64,000 nt of DNA from Alkalibacillus flavidus (GCF_040545925.1 NZ_JBEPMX010000006.1:62001-126000), one strand, 5' to 3'; counted from the stretch's first letter, positions 1-8,648 are shown. Notes: generated by a model not told the origin, from the sequence alone. Made by a program: numbers and translations.

Positions 1-328
1 CAAGTTCATCATCTAAATCTTGTAGGTCAAAAAAGATCATCTGGCCAGCTTCTTCTGCTACCTCGTTAAACTCATCTGGTTTTAACTCGCGGCCGACATC
101 ATTCTCTGTCACAAGGATACGCCCATCTTCAAACAGACCTATGTAACCTTTAAAGGTCATGTCATTTTCCTTTTCATTGTCAACGTCTTGATTGGTGTCG
201 CGTTCTTCTTCATCCTTCGACACACTGTCAGCATTCACACTGTTACCATCCGAATTATTGACCGTGCCACATGCTGCTAGACTTACCACAGTCATTAATC
301 CCAACAGAATCAAACTCCATTTTTTCAT
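1..328 (-). CDS. Lipoprotein, DUF3221-like, 3' end outside window
   Basis: The N-terminal 109 residues of a gene whose end lies before the window. The ATG at 328 follows a GGAGGTAT ribosome site. Residues 1-20 form a lipoprotein signal peptide (MKKWSLILLG start, lipobox SLAAC), followed by an acidic Asn/Asp/Glu-rich linker to about residue 55. A small beta-type domain then begins with TFKGYIGLFEDGRILVTEND, a pattern that recalls DUF3221 proteins; that assignment is tentative. The protein should be anchored to the outer face of the membrane. No function is assigned. It is on the same strand as the oxidoreductase upstream but separated from it by a terminator. Confidence 0.7.
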   Translation of the reverse strand, partial: MKKWSLILLGLMTVVSLAACGTVNNSDGNSVNADSVSKDEEERDTNQDVDNEKENDMTFKGYIGLFEDGRILVTENDVGRELKPDEFNEVAEEAGQMIFFDLQDLDDEL

Positions 329-383
329 GATGTTATACCTCCTTTATAGGATGAGACGCCATTATTTATCATTTGTGTCACTC

Positions 384-417
384 AAAAAAATAAACGCCCG
401 AGCCATTACTCGGACGT
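384..417 (-). terminator. Intrinsic terminator of the oxidoreductase gene
   Basis: On the minus strand a CGTCCGAG / CTCGGGCG stem with a short loop is followed by TTTATTTTTTT. It lies just after the stop codon at 421 and separates the operon from the lipoprotein gene. Confidence 0.8.
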
Positions 418-420
418 TCA

Positions 421-1416
421 TCACACATCTATTCGAAATCCAATTTTGCCGAAGTTTTTCGATTCACGTAAATAACGAAACGCCTCATCAAACTGATCGA
501 GCGAAAACATACGATCAATTTCAGGCTTAATGCCATTTTTCTCGACAAACGACAGCATCTCTCGCAATTCTTCAGCACTTCCCATCGTCGTCCCTAACAA
601 ATTGTATTGACCATAGAAAAACTGACGCAAATCGAACTCAACTGTATCTTCCGTCGTCGCACCAAACATGACGATCGTCCCGCCACGACGCACCGCTTCA
701 ACCGACTTTTGAAACGTCGCACGCCCAATACTTTCAACGACAACATCAATCGTTTCATCAGCTAATTCTGCATTCCAATCAGTCGTCGTCAACACACCAC
801 GATCCGCCCCGAGCGCCCGAGCTGTCTCTAACTTCGCTTCAGAACGAGACGTGACAATGACTCGCGCTCCGACTGCTTTGAGAAACTTAAGCGCATACGT
901 GAGCACACCACTTCCGATGCCAGGAAGTAACACCGTATCGCCGGCTTTTACATTCGCGCGTGTAAACACAGCACGGTAAGCCGTTAAACCTGCAAGCGCA
1001 ATAACCCCTGCTTCATCCCAAGACAATGACGCCGGTTTCGCTTCAACGTAACGCGCATCAACAACATAATGTGTCGCAAACGTACCATCCTCAGGTAAAC
1101 CGACAATTTGAAAGCCTTCTGGTGGCGCGTCCGCATTATCCGTCCAACCAATACCTGGATTAATAATCACCTCATCACCGACTTGCCAACCCGTGACAGC
1201 CGATCCGACATCCGTAATCACACCAGCGCCATCTGACCCTAAGACGAGCGATGAAGCGCCATCCTCTCTGCGCCCAGTCACGGAAACATCACGCCGATTA
1301 AGTCCTGCCGTTTTTAAGGCTACCTTCACATCTGCCTCACCTACGCTTGGTTCAGAATGGTCGACTAATGCCAACCCGTCCAAACCCGATTTATCTTTAT
1401 GAACGATTGCTTTCAT
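421..1416 (-). CDS. Zinc-type alcohol dehydrogenase / quinone oxidoreductase family protein
   Basis: A 331-residue medium-chain dehydrogenase/reductase. The start at 1416 (MKAIVHK) is chosen because AAAGGAG lies 9 nt upstream; an in-frame ATG three codons earlier sits too close to that site. The N-terminal GroES-like part has AGLNRRDV and GSDGAGVI, and the Rossmann part has VLLPGIGSGVLTYALKFLKA (about residues 165-185) for NAD(P)H. The structural-zinc cysteine cluster of classical zinc ADHs is missing, so a YogA-like, zinc-independent reductase is the better reading. Substrate unknown. It overlaps the upstream zinc-ribbon membrane gene by 20 bp and ends at its own terminator, so it is probably the third gene of that operon. 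Confidence 0.85.
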   Translation of the reverse strand: MKAIVHKDKSGLDGLALVDHSEPSVGEADVKVALKTAGLNRRDVSVTGRREDGASSLVLGSDGAGVITDVGSAVTGWQVGDEVIINPGIGWTDNADAPPEGFQIVGLPEDGTFATHYVVDARYVEAKPASLSWDEAGVIALAGLTAYRAVFTRANVKAGDTVLLPGIGSGVLTYALKFLKAVGARVIVTSRSEAKLETARALGADRGVLTTTDWNAELADETIDVVVESIGRATFQKSVEAVRRGGTIVMFGATTEDTVEFDLRQFFYGQYNLLGTTMGSAEELREMLSFVEKNGIKPEIDRMFSLDQFDEAFRYLRESKNFGKIGFRIDV

Positions 1417-3034
1417 ATCGTTCATCTCCTTTCCATAATCGTTTAATCACAACGCCCATCATCACAAAGACGAAAACAAAACTAAACGTCACACCCACTG
1501 TCGTCAACCACTCAAACATCACAATTCTCACGTGCTCATTCTCATTATAAAACGTCATCATTTTATGGTTCATCACTTGAACGAACAAACTATTTAAAAC
1601 GGTGAAAGTTAATGCGATCCCCACAGCTAACGACAATGTTACACGCCACGATGATGACTGTAGGCCGAAGCCGATTAACACACATAGTAAGATGAGCATT
1701 AAAAAACTGAACCAATACCACGGCCCTAAATCAACAATTGGCTCTAAAAATCGCTGAGCCTCTTCTTCCGACTGACTAAACTCACCGACCATCGACTCAA
1801 CCGATTGATTAAACAAATGGAAACGATAACTGTCAACACCACCTTCTTGAACGATAAACGGATGCTGCAGCGTCAATGGATTCAACAAACCGATATTGAT
1901 GAGTAACATCGACATCGCAACGACGACGATCCCAACCCCAAATATCGTATACGATTGCATCTCGACCATTAAAAAGGATTCGTCACCCATCGATAAACCG
2001 ATAATGATAAGACCACCAATAACGAACAGTCCAACGATTAAAGCAAACCACCGACCACCGTGTTTAACCCCTTCAAGCCAATAAGGTAACGCCCGTTTTT
2101 CCTGCCATAACTGACCTAAGAAAAACATAACGCCTAGCAATAACATCAAACTGACAAACGATGAATCGACTGAAAAACTAAACGCCATTTCACCTACTCT
2201 TCGGGACTCTTCTTGATTCTCAAACGAGCCTGATGTTAGCGAAATTAAAACGATTAATGGCACGGCATACCAAGCGATAAAACTCACCGCGCTCATCGCC
2301 ATCGATGTTAAACTGATAGACGACCGCATCCGACGATAGATCCAACCACTAACACCTGCTAGCACCATTAGTAATATCGTATAATGTGGCATCGCCACGG
2401 TCCCTGTTGTCTCCATTCTATCCTCAGTCGTTTCATCACTATGCGGTTGCGGAACATATGACAGACGACTTTGTTCGAAGTTAAGGCCGTGACTAATCAA
2501 CACCTTTTCTCGCCACGTTAAAAACGAGTCGGAATCCATAATCGTCATACTATCGACGTTTTCTCTATTGACTAACGTTTCTTCACGTCGAAATTGCTGA
2601 AGATTCCCTTCAGCTTGTGCGGCGGTTTGTCCATATTCATACAATACGTTGTGTCCACTCGTCAGCACATTCGATTGGTCGTCCTCGTATGTAGGAACAA
2701 ATTCACTGACTGCAATCATTATGGCAAACAACATAACTACAAACGGTAAAGTCATCAAAAGCGATTTTATTAACGCTCGTTTCGGTTCTTGTTGCCAACT
2801 TAATGCCGCCCGCTTCGCTGTAAATGTCGGTGTTCTAAACCGTGCGAACGACTCACCACACACATGGCAATATGAGCTGTCTCCTTCACGCCACGCACCA
2901 CAATAATGACATGATTCACGCATCGAATCATCTACATAAGGCGGGTGTACAACTGGCTCGAGAGGGTGGCCATCGACGTGACAATAATTCGCATCAGACG
3001 GATTTTCTGCCCCGCACTGTCTGCAATAAATCAC
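1397..3034 (-). CDS. Multi-pass membrane protein with two N-terminal zinc ribbons
   Basis: A 545-residue protein. The GTG start at 3034 follows GAGGAGG by 7 nt and overlaps the stop of the preceding gene by 4 nt (GTGA), which suggests coupled translation. Two CxxC...CxxxG zinc-ribbon motifs occupy residues 1-65 (CRQCGAENPSDANYCHVDG and CHYCGAWREGDSSYCHVCG). A transmembrane segment near residue 95 leads to an outward acidic loop of about 110 residues. Some seven or eight further hydrophobic helices follow, with a second extracytoplasmic loop near 400-430. Cytosolic ribbons joined to a polytopic membrane domain suggest sensing or assembly, but no function can be assigned. It shares the operon with a second zinc-ribbon protein and an oxidoreductase. 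Confidence 0.75.
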   Translation of the reverse strand: MIYCRQCGAENPSDANYCHVDGHPLEPVVHPPYVDDSMRESCHYCGAWREGDSSYCHVCGESFARFRTPTFTAKRAALSWQQEPKRALIKSLLMTLPFVVMLFAIMIAVSEFVPTYEDDQSNVLTSGHNVLYEYGQTAAQAEGNLQQFRREETLVNRENVDSMTIMDSDSFLTWREKVLISHGLNFEQSRLSYVPQPHSDETTEDRMETTGTVAMPHYTILLMVLAGVSGWIYRRMRSSISLTSMAMSAVSFIAWYAVPLIVLISLTSGSFENQEESRRVGEMAFSFSVDSSFVSLMLLLGVMFFLGQLWQEKRALPYWLEGVKHGGRWFALIVGLFVIGGLIIIGLSMGDESFLMVEMQSYTIFGVGIVVVAMSMLLINIGLLNPLTLQHPFIVQEGGVDSYRFHLFNQSVESMVGEFSQSEEEAQRFLEPIVDLGPWYWFSFLMLILLCVLIGFGLQSSSWRVTLSLAVGIALTFTVLNSLFVQVMNHKMMTFYNENEHVRIVMFEWLTTVGVTFSFVFVFVMMGVVIKRLWKGDERYESNRS

Positions 3035-3408
3035 GATGAAACCTCCTCATGCCGCATTCCACACACGTGACAAAACGTCGCACCTACAAGCAAATACGTA
3101 CCACAATTAATGCACGCGTCATCTTGATGATCTTGTTTTAAAAACGACAGCGTTTGACCACACGCATGACAATATGTATCTGATTCACCGACGACAGCCC
3201 CACACGTGCACGTTTTATGTAACTCGTCTTGCTCGCGTAAACGATGCAATAAATCGTCTATTTTTTGCAACCGCTTCGCATAATCTTCGAGCTCTTCGCT
3301 ATACAATTGGCCTAATCGATATTGATGATAAATCGATGCTCCAAGTTCAGCAAGAAGCGTTGATTTATCAGCTTGCAACCGAGCCTTTTCTGTTGCTTGA
3401 TCCGTCAT
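3031..3408 (-). CDS. Coiled-coil protein with two zinc ribbons
   Basis: A 125-residue soluble protein. Residues 5-65 are a charged helix with coiled-coil character (LLAELGASIYHQYRLGQLYSEE region). Two zinc-ribbon units follow: C-T-C-G...CHACG near residues 67-85 and CINCG...CHVCG near 98-117. It is the first gene of a tightly packed operon and overlaps the membrane zinc-ribbon gene by 4 bp. The shared ribbon type (CHxCG) suggests the two proteins act together, perhaps by ribbon-mediated contact. This is inference; I do not recognise a characterised homologue. Confidence 0.75.
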   Translation of the reverse strand: MTDQATEKARLQADKSTLLAELGASIYHQYRLGQLYSEELEDYAKRLQKIDDLLHRLREQDELHKTCTCGAVVGESDTYCHACGQTLSFLKQDHQDDACINCGTYLLVGATFCHVCGMRHEEVSS

Positions 3409-3477
3409 TAGCCTTCCCCTTTATTCGTAGAAATCAATATTTTCTTAATTGTATCATAATTTATCCGAAAACAAATG

Positions 3478-3627
3478 CTATGACGATTTCTCGTGCTTCA
3501 TATCTAGCAATAATCCGACAATTCCTCCTAATAGCACGTTCGTGATAATAAGTGGATTAACTTGCCCCGCAAAAACAAACGTCAACACACCGCCAATAAG
3601 CGCCATTAACCAAGTATTGTAACTCAT
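3478..3627 (-). CDS. Small hydrophobic protein, 49 aa
   Basis: A short reading frame with ATG at 3627 after AATGGAGTG. The product starts MSYNTWLMALIGG and has two hydrophobic stretches (residues 7-18 and 23-40) and a short charged tail DMKHEKSS. It would be an integral membrane miniprotein, possibly a hairpin of two helices. It stands alone between the zinc-ribbon operon and the acyl-CoA ligase, both on the same strand. The function is unknown. The ribosome site and clean membrane profile support a real gene, but conservation is untested. Confidence 0.55.
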   Translation of the reverse strand: MSYNTWLMALIGGVLTFVFAGQVNPLIITNVLLGGIVGLLLDMKHEKSS

Positions 3628-3712
3628 AAACACACTCCATTATATCCATTTTTTCTATATTATAGCATATCCTCCTATATCACCGAATGCCTTCTCACCC
3701 TGCTAAGCCATT

Positions 3713-3742
3713 AAAAAGACCGGCATCGACGCCGGCCTTTTC
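3713..3742 (-). terminator. Intrinsic terminator of the acyl-CoA ligase gene
   Basis: The minus strand reads GGCCGGCGTCGATGCCGGTC followed by TTTTT, a strong GC-rich hairpin just beyond the stop codon at 3749. Confidence 0.85.
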
Positions 3743-3748
3743 ACACCC

Positions 3749-5341
3749 TTATTGATTCGTCACCGATTCGTATTGATCACGCAACGCGCGTTTTAACACT
3801 TTTCCGCTCGGATTCTTCGGTAGTTGATCGGTGACCTCCACATATTTCGGGACTTTAAATTTAGTCAGCTTTTCAGCACAAAACTGCACGACGTCATCTT
3901 TAGACAACTCATAGCCTTCTTTCGGCACGACAATCGCTGTCACCGCTTCAATCCAATACGCATCAGGCAGACCGACCACCGCGACCTCTGACACACCCTC
4001 TAACTCATAAATCGCTTCTTCCACTTCCCGACTCGAAACATTAACGCCACCTGTATTAATCATATCCTTTTTGCGGTCCACAATCGTAATATACCCTTCG
4101 TCATCCATCATGCCTAAGTCCCCGCTATGGAACCAACCATTTTGGAACACTTCCGCCGTTTTATCCGGGTCATTTAAATATCCTTTCATCGCATGAGGTG
4201 TGCGATGAACAATTTCTCCAACTTCACCACGAGGCACTTCCTCGCCTTGATCATCGACGAGTTTCGTTTGCACATTTAATGACGGTTTCCCTGCCGAACC
4301 GAGTTTTCGCAATTGATCTTCTGGCTGGAGCGCTGTCGCAAGCGGGGCGACTTCTGTTTGTCCGTAAAAATTCCAAAACTTCGCATTTGGCAATCGTTCC
4401 GCTAATTCCTTTAATATTTCCCGGGGCATAATCGCTGCACCGTAATAACATTTTTCAAGCGTCGATAAATCCCGCTTATCAAAATCAGGATGACGCAAGA
4501 GGGCAATCCACACAGTCGGTGGTGCGAACAATTGCGTAGCCCCTTCACGCTCGATCGTTTCTAAAATTCCTTCAGGTGTAGCATTCGGTAAAATCACTCC
4601 ACTCGCCCCTAAGTAAATGCTTGGCCCTAAAAATACGTGGAGTTGCGCACTATGGTACATCGGAAGCGCATGTACCATCACATCACGGCTTTCCATCTTA
4701 CCATCGACGACACAACTGACGTACTCACTCACCAAACTTTTATGCGATAACATAACGCCTTTCGGTCGCGATTCTGTCCCACTCGTGTATAACACATGCG
4801 CTAAGTCTTCATCTGCTAAATCTTCATCCACGAGCGTCGTCGGCTGATCCGAACGCACCGCTTGAAGGGATTGCCAATCCGCCAGATCACTTGAAACCGC
4901 TTCGCCATCAGCTAAATCCATGACAAACTTAAAATGGATTGAATCTCGTTTCACCGCTTCTTCCAATACAGGCGCAAAATCGGTTGACGCCACCAGCCCC
5001 GTTGCTTGCGAATGTTCTAAAATATACGCCACATCATCGTGTGACAACATATAGTTGATTGGAATCATCACAGCTCCAAGTCGTGCGAGCGCAAATTTTA
5101 ACACGACGAAATCGAGACTGTTTTTCGACATCACCGTAATCATATCGCCTTTCACCATGCCTTGCTCGCGAAACGCATGCGCTGTTTGATTCACTAAATC
5201 GTCCAACTCAGCATACGTAACACGCCGTCCTTCATACGCTAGCGCAAACTTGTCCGGCATCCGCTCGCGCGTCCGTAACAATAAGTCACCTAATGTGTTT
5301 CGTCTCGTACGTTCCAACATTTGATTCAAATCGTTCGACAT
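3749..5341 (-). CDS. Long-chain acyl-CoA synthetase (AMP-forming)
   Basis: A 530-residue member of the adenylate-forming ligase family, activating a carboxylic acid (probably a fatty acid) with ATP and CoA. The start MSNDLNQM is chosen because GGGGGAG precedes it; the open frame extends 30 codons upstream into a hydrophobic, unlikely leader. Motif A3 (LYTSGTESRPKG, about residues 185-196), A5 (NFYGQTEVAP), A7/A8 (HSGDLGMMDDEGYITIVDRKKDMI) and the C-terminal lysine motif (PKNPSGKVLKR) are all present, so the enzyme should be active. The gene stands alone, between a terminator and a 21-bp repeat array that lies in its 5' region. The exact chain length cannot be read from sequence. Confidence 0.9.
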   Translation of the reverse strand: MSNDLNQMLERTRRNTLGDLLLRTRERMPDKFALAYEGRRVTYAELDDLVNQTAHAFREQGMVKGDMITVMSKNSLDFVVLKFALARLGAVMIPINYMLSHDDVAYILEHSQATGLVASTDFAPVLEEAVKRDSIHFKFVMDLADGEAVSSDLADWQSLQAVRSDQPTTLVDEDLADEDLAHVLYTSGTESRPKGVMLSHKSLVSEYVSCVVDGKMESRDVMVHALPMYHSAQLHVFLGPSIYLGASGVILPNATPEGILETIEREGATQLFAPPTVWIALLRHPDFDKRDLSTLEKCYYGAAIMPREILKELAERLPNAKFWNFYGQTEVAPLATALQPEDQLRKLGSAGKPSLNVQTKLVDDQGEEVPRGEVGEIVHRTPHAMKGYLNDPDKTAEVFQNGWFHSGDLGMMDDEGYITIVDRKKDMINTGGVNVSSREVEEAIYELEGVSEVAVVGLPDAYWIEAVTAIVVPKEGYELSKDDVVQFCAEKLTKFKVPKYVEVTDQLPKNPSGKVLKRALRDQYESVTNQ

Positions 5342-5454
5342 CACGTGAAACACTCCCCCAAATTTGTTCTGATGACTTACAAATCTGAAAATTCTAATTA
5401 TTATTATAAAATAGTATATGGCCCAATTCAAGTGAAGATGCTTTTTCGGAAAAT

Positions 5455-5546
5455 CGCCGAAAAATCCCGAGATTTCGCCGTATATTTTCGTAAAATCGCC
5501 GTATAATCTGAAAAAATCGCCGTATCCCTCCTGAAAATCGCCGTAT
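5455..5546 (+). repeat. Family A 21-bp phased array, 5 units (array A1)
   Basis: CGCCGTAT cores begin at 5455 (degenerate, CGCCGAAA), 5476, 5497, 5518 and 5539, exactly 21 bp apart. Each core is preceded by ATTT or AAAT; the rest of the unit is not conserved. This is the only A array between divergently transcribed genes and the only one not behind a + strand terminator: it lies upstream of the acyl-CoA ligase start and of the thiamine-transport leader. Confidence 0.9.
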
Positions 5547-5649
5547 CAATCGGTCGTGCGGATCACGTGATAAACAAATACGAAGTAATCGTTGCAATTG
5601 TTACAAGATTGTGGCACACTGAAATGGAATAAAAATCAAAATAGACATA

Positions 5650-5741
5650 AGTTGTAGGGGGACCAGTGTTGCTGGTTGAGATTGTATCCGTAAGATACTG
5701 ACTCTTAGAACCTGAACTGGCTAAGACCAGCGTAGGGAACA
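5650..5741 (+). promoter_or_regulatory. TPP riboswitch (thi box)
   Basis: The segment contains the conserved thi-box elements in order: GGGGGACC near 5657, GGTTGAGA near 5684, and GAACCTGAACTGGCTAAGAC followed by CAGCGTAGGGAA ending near 5740. It precedes an intrinsic terminator and a thiamine-precursor transport operon, so binding of thiamine diphosphate should favour premature termination. Confidence 0.93.
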
Positions 5742-5774
5742 CATCGACTCGACGTAATTAATCAACGTTTGTGT

Positions 5775-5805
5775 GCCCTAGGCGAACTATTCCTAGGGCT
5801 TTTTT
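5775..5805 (+). terminator. Riboswitch-linked terminator
   Basis: A GCCCTAGG / CCTAGGGC stem with a 9-nt loop is followed by TTTTTT. It sits between the TPP aptamer and the first transporter gene and is the expected expression platform. Confidence 0.88.
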
Positions 5806-5853
5806 AATACCTCCAACTTATGGCTAAACACAATTTGGGGAGGTTTTTCTAAG

Positions 5854-6846
5854 ATGAAAAAATGGATTTTGATCATGGTAGTAAGTTTGTTACTCGTCGC
5901 ATGCGGCGGGGAAAGTGAAGACAACACAGAAAACAGTGACAACGAAAGCGTGAAAGTCGTCCTCGATTGGACGCCTAACACAAATCATACTGGCCTATAT
6001 GTCGCACAAGCGGAAGGGTATTTTGAAGAACACGGTTTAAATGTTGAGATAATGCTTCCAGGTGAATCGTCAGCCGATCAGCTCATCGCATCAGGCCAGG
6101 CCGATTTTGGGGTCAGTTTTCAAGAAAGCATTACGGAAGCACGCGCCCAAGACGTGCCGGTCGTTTCCATCGCAGCGGTCATTCAGCACAATACATCAGG
6201 TTTCGCTTCTTTAGAAGAAAAAGGCATAACATCTCCTGAAGATTTTGAAGGTAAAACGTACGGCGGATGGGGTGCCCCACTCGAAAAAGCGGTCATTTCA
6301 TCTGTGATGCAACAGGAAAATGCCGACGTTGAAAAAGTCGATATCGTCAATATGGGAGACACAGACTTTTTTACAGCCGTTGAGCGCCAAGACATCGATT
6401 TCGGCTGGATTTATTACGGTTGGGATGGCATTGAAGCTGAACTTCGTGGCACTGATCTGAACATGATTTATTTAACTGAATATAGTGACAAACTAGATTA
6501 CTACACACCAGTACTCGCGACAAACGAAACGATGATTGATGAACAACCTGAAGTCGTCGAAAGCTTCGTCGCAGCAGCGTCAGAAGGCTATCAATTTGCG
6601 ATCGACAACCCTGAACAAGCAGCGGATATATTAATCGAAGCCGAACCTGATTTAGACGAAGAACTCGTGCGCGAAAGCCAAAAATGGTTATCGCCGCGCT
6701 ATCAAGATGACGCACCACAATGGGGTCATCAAAAACTGGACGTCTGGGAAAATTACGCCGAATGGATGAACGAACACGACCTTCTTGAAGGCGAATTTGA
6801 CGCAGAATCAGCCTTTACGAACGACTTTTTACCCAAGGAGGAGTAA
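5854..6846 (+). CDS. thiY: Thiamine-precursor (pyrimidine) ABC transporter, substrate-binding lipoprotein ThiY
   Basis: A 330-residue extracytoplasmic lipoprotein (lipobox LLVAC, Cys near residue 17) with an NMT1/THI5-like fold. The signature DWTPNTNHTGLYVAQAEG follows the acidic linker, as in binding proteins for hydroxymethylpyrimidine and formylaminopyrimidine. ATG is preceded by GGGGAGG. It is the first gene behind the TPP riboswitch and is followed 3 bp later by a thiamine-binding small protein, then permease and ATPase. It should capture a pyrimidine precursor of thiamine for salvage; which one cannot be decided from sequence. Confidence 0.88.
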   Translation: MKKWILIMVVSLLLVACGGESEDNTENSDNESVKVVLDWTPNTNHTGLYVAQAEGYFEEHGLNVEIMLPGESSADQLIASGQADFGVSFQESITEARAQDVPVVSIAAVIQHNTSGFASLEEKGITSPEDFEGKTYGGWGAPLEKAVISSVMQQENADVEKVDIVNMGDTDFFTAVERQDIDFGWIYYGWDGIEAELRGTDLNMIYLTEYSDKLDYYTPVLATNETMIDEQPEVVESFVAAASEGYQFAIDNPEQAADILIEAEPDLDEELVRESQKWLSPRYQDDAPQWGHQKLDVWENYAEWMNEHDLLEGEFDAESAFTNDFLPKEE

Positions 6847-6849
6847 CAC

Positions 6850-7149
6850 ATGGCTAATACATTATTAAGCATTCAAGTCATCCCGAAAACACCCGGGCCA
6901 AACGACGACGTCATTCCATACGTCGATGAAGCGATTCACGTCATCGCTTCATCGGGCGTCAAATACGAAGTCGGGCCGCTTGAGACGACGATGGAAGGCG
7001 AACTGTCTGAATTACTTGCCATTGTCGAACAAATTAACCGAAAAATGATCGACATCGGCTGTCCGAACGTGATCGCCCAGGTGAAAATTGCGCATTATCC
7101 AGAAGGGGCGTCAATGGATGCGTTAACGGAGAAGCATCGCGATGCGTAA
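6850..7149 (+). CDS. MTH1187 / YqgV family thiamine-binding protein
   Basis: A 99-residue cytosolic protein of the MTH1187 (formerly DUF77) family, recognised by LLSIQVIPKTPG at the start, YVDEAIHVIASSGVKYEVGPLETTMEGE in the middle and a final LTEKHRD-type tail. Family members form small ferredoxin-like oligomers that bind thiamine or related compounds. An AGGAGGAG site lies 9 nt before the ATG. The gene ends 8 bp inside the permease gene. Placement inside a TPP-regulated transport operon supports a role in holding or sensing the vitamin or its precursor, although the exact role is unknown. Confidence 0.85.
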   Translation: MANTLLSIQVIPKTPGPNDDVIPYVDEAIHVIASSGVKYEVGPLETTMEGELSELLAIVEQINRKMIDIGCPNVIAQVKIAHYPEGASMDALTEKHRDA

Positions 7150-7921
7150 CCTAATCATACAAGGGTGGCGGCCGGCGCTCGTTTTAATTGTTTTATTCGC
7201 CGGTTGGGAATTAAGTACGGTCGTGTTTAACATCGAAAAGTGGTTTTTACCCCCACCGAGCGATATTATCACAGTCGGCGTCACCGAATGGACCGATTAT
7301 AACCAGCACGTATTCGCGACGTTAAAACTGATCGTGATCGGTTTCGTGATCGGAAGTGCAAGCGGTGTCGGCATTGCAATCGCACTTCATTTAGTGCCGT
7401 TTTTACGCCAATCGATGTATCCGCTTATTATTTTATCGCAAAACATTCCAATCATCGTCTTGGCTCCACTTCTCGTCGGCTGGTTCGGTTTCGGCATGTT
7501 CCCTAAATTAATCGTGATCACACTTGTGTGCTTTTTCCCGATTGCGATTTCATTATTAAGTGGCTTCCAGCAAGCTGACCGCGATCTAAGCCATTACATG
7601 CAAATGGCTGGCGCGACCAAACGGCAAATCTTTCGTAAATTAGAGTGGCCAAATGCGTTGCCGTCTTTATTTTCTGGTTTGAAAATTTCGGCCACATACA
7701 GCGTGATGGGGGCTGTCATCTCTGAATGGTTAGGCGCCAACAACGGACTCGGTGTCTATATGACGCTTGCTTCGTCCTCATTCCGACCCGACCGTATCTT
7801 CGTCGCGATTTTCATCATCGTCGCGATTAGTTTATTATTCTTTTTACTCATCGTCTGGCTCGAAAAGCGCGTCATCCACTGGCAAACAGCAGAAAAGAGG
7901 GATTCCCATGACACACCTTGA
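7142..7921 (+). CDS. thiX: Thiamine-precursor ABC transporter permease ThiX
   Basis: A 259-residue inner-membrane permease with six predicted helices. The first helix begins LVLIVLFAGWELS, and the ATPase-contact loop (EAA-like) is QMAGATKRQIFRKLEWPNALPSLFSGLK near residues 155-185. ATG overlaps the previous gene by 8 bp; the end overlaps the ATPase gene by 14 bp, so the operon is translationally coupled. It belongs to the SsuC/TauC/ThiX group of permeases. Context (ThiY-like binding protein and TPP riboswitch) decides the thiamine-precursor assignment. Confidence 0.88.
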   Translation: MRNLIIQGWRPALVLIVLFAGWELSTVVFNIEKWFLPPPSDIITVGVTEWTDYNQHVFATLKLIVIGFVIGSASGVGIAIALHLVPFLRQSMYPLIILSQNIPIIVLAPLLVGWFGFGMFPKLIVITLVCFFPIAISLLSGFQQADRDLSHYMQMAGATKRQIFRKLEWPNALPSLFSGLKISATYSVMGAVISEWLGANNGLGVYMTLASSSFRPDRIFVAIFIIVAISLLFFLLIVWLEKRVIHWQTAEKRDSHDTP

Positions 7922-8648
7922 TGTAAAACACATTCAGCAATCATTCGGCGATCAACACGTTTTAGACGATATCCAATTTTCAGTGGATGAAGGCGAATTC
8001 GTCTCGATTTTAGGTCCATCAGGTAGCGGTAAGAGTACGTTGTTTCGCTTGATCGGTGGAATTGAAACGCCAACATCAGGCGATATTCACTTAAACGGTC
8101 GTAGTATTACGGGGAAACCTGGCTCGGTTAGCTACACCCCACAATCGCCATCGCTCTTTCCGTGGCGTACTGTGCTCGAGAATGTCTTACTCGGACAAGA
8201 AATCCAAGGGGAAAAAGATTATGACAAAGCCTTAGATATGATTGAGCGTGCCGGATTAGCATCGTACGAACATGCCTATCCGCATGAATTGTCAGGTGGG
8301 ATGAAACAACGCGCGTCATTTATTCGAAGCATTTTAAGTCCTCAATCGCTCATCCTACTCGACGAACCGTTTTCAGCACTCGACGAATTCACCCGCATCG
8401 ACATGCAACAATGGTTGTTATCAATGTGGGAAAACCATAAACGCACGATCGTGTTCGTCACGCACAATATCGAAGAAGCGATGTTTTTATCCGACCGCGT
8501 GATCATCTTGTCGCACCGCCCAGCGACGATCCAAAGCACGTTCGATATCCCGTTCTCAAGGCCAAGGCATGAAGATTTATTATTGTCACAAGACTTCTTA
8601 ACATTAAAAAAAGATATCTATCACGACATGAGGCAGTCGCATACGTAA
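7908..8648 (+). CDS. thiZ: Thiamine-precursor ABC transporter ATP-binding protein ThiZ
   Basis: A 246-residue ATPase. The start MTHLDVKHIQ at 7908 is chosen because it follows AAGAGGGAT; the open frame upstream lies inside the permease gene. Walker A is GPSGSGKST (about residue 39), the signature LSGGMKQR, Walker B ILLDEPFSALD and the switch histidine VTHNIEEA are all intact. It powers uptake by ThiX with ThiY. The gene ends in a weak hairpin with a T run that overlaps its stop codon. Confidence 0.9.
   Translation: MTHLDVKHIQQSFGDQHVLDDIQFSVDEGEFVSILGPSGSGKSTLFRLIGGIETPTSGDIHLNGRSITGKPGSVSYTPQSPSLFPWRTVLENVLLGQEIQGEKDYDKALDMIERAGLASYEHAYPHELSGGMKQRASFIRSILSPQSLILLDEPFSALDEFTRIDMQQWLLSMWENHKRTIVFVTHNIEEAMFLSDRVIILSHRPATIQSTFDIPFSRPRHEDLLLSQDFLTLKKDIYHDMRQSHT

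Noticed and set aside
1193..1550. Plus-strand open frames opposite the oxidoreductase and zinc-ribbon genes
   Set aside because: They lack ribosome sites and have unlikely protein sequences; the minus-strand genes have clear families and signals.
5337..5352. parS-like site (TGTTTCACGTGA on the minus strand)
   Set aside because: Only the left 12 of 16 positions match; the right half is different, and it coincides with the start region of the acyl-CoA ligase gene.
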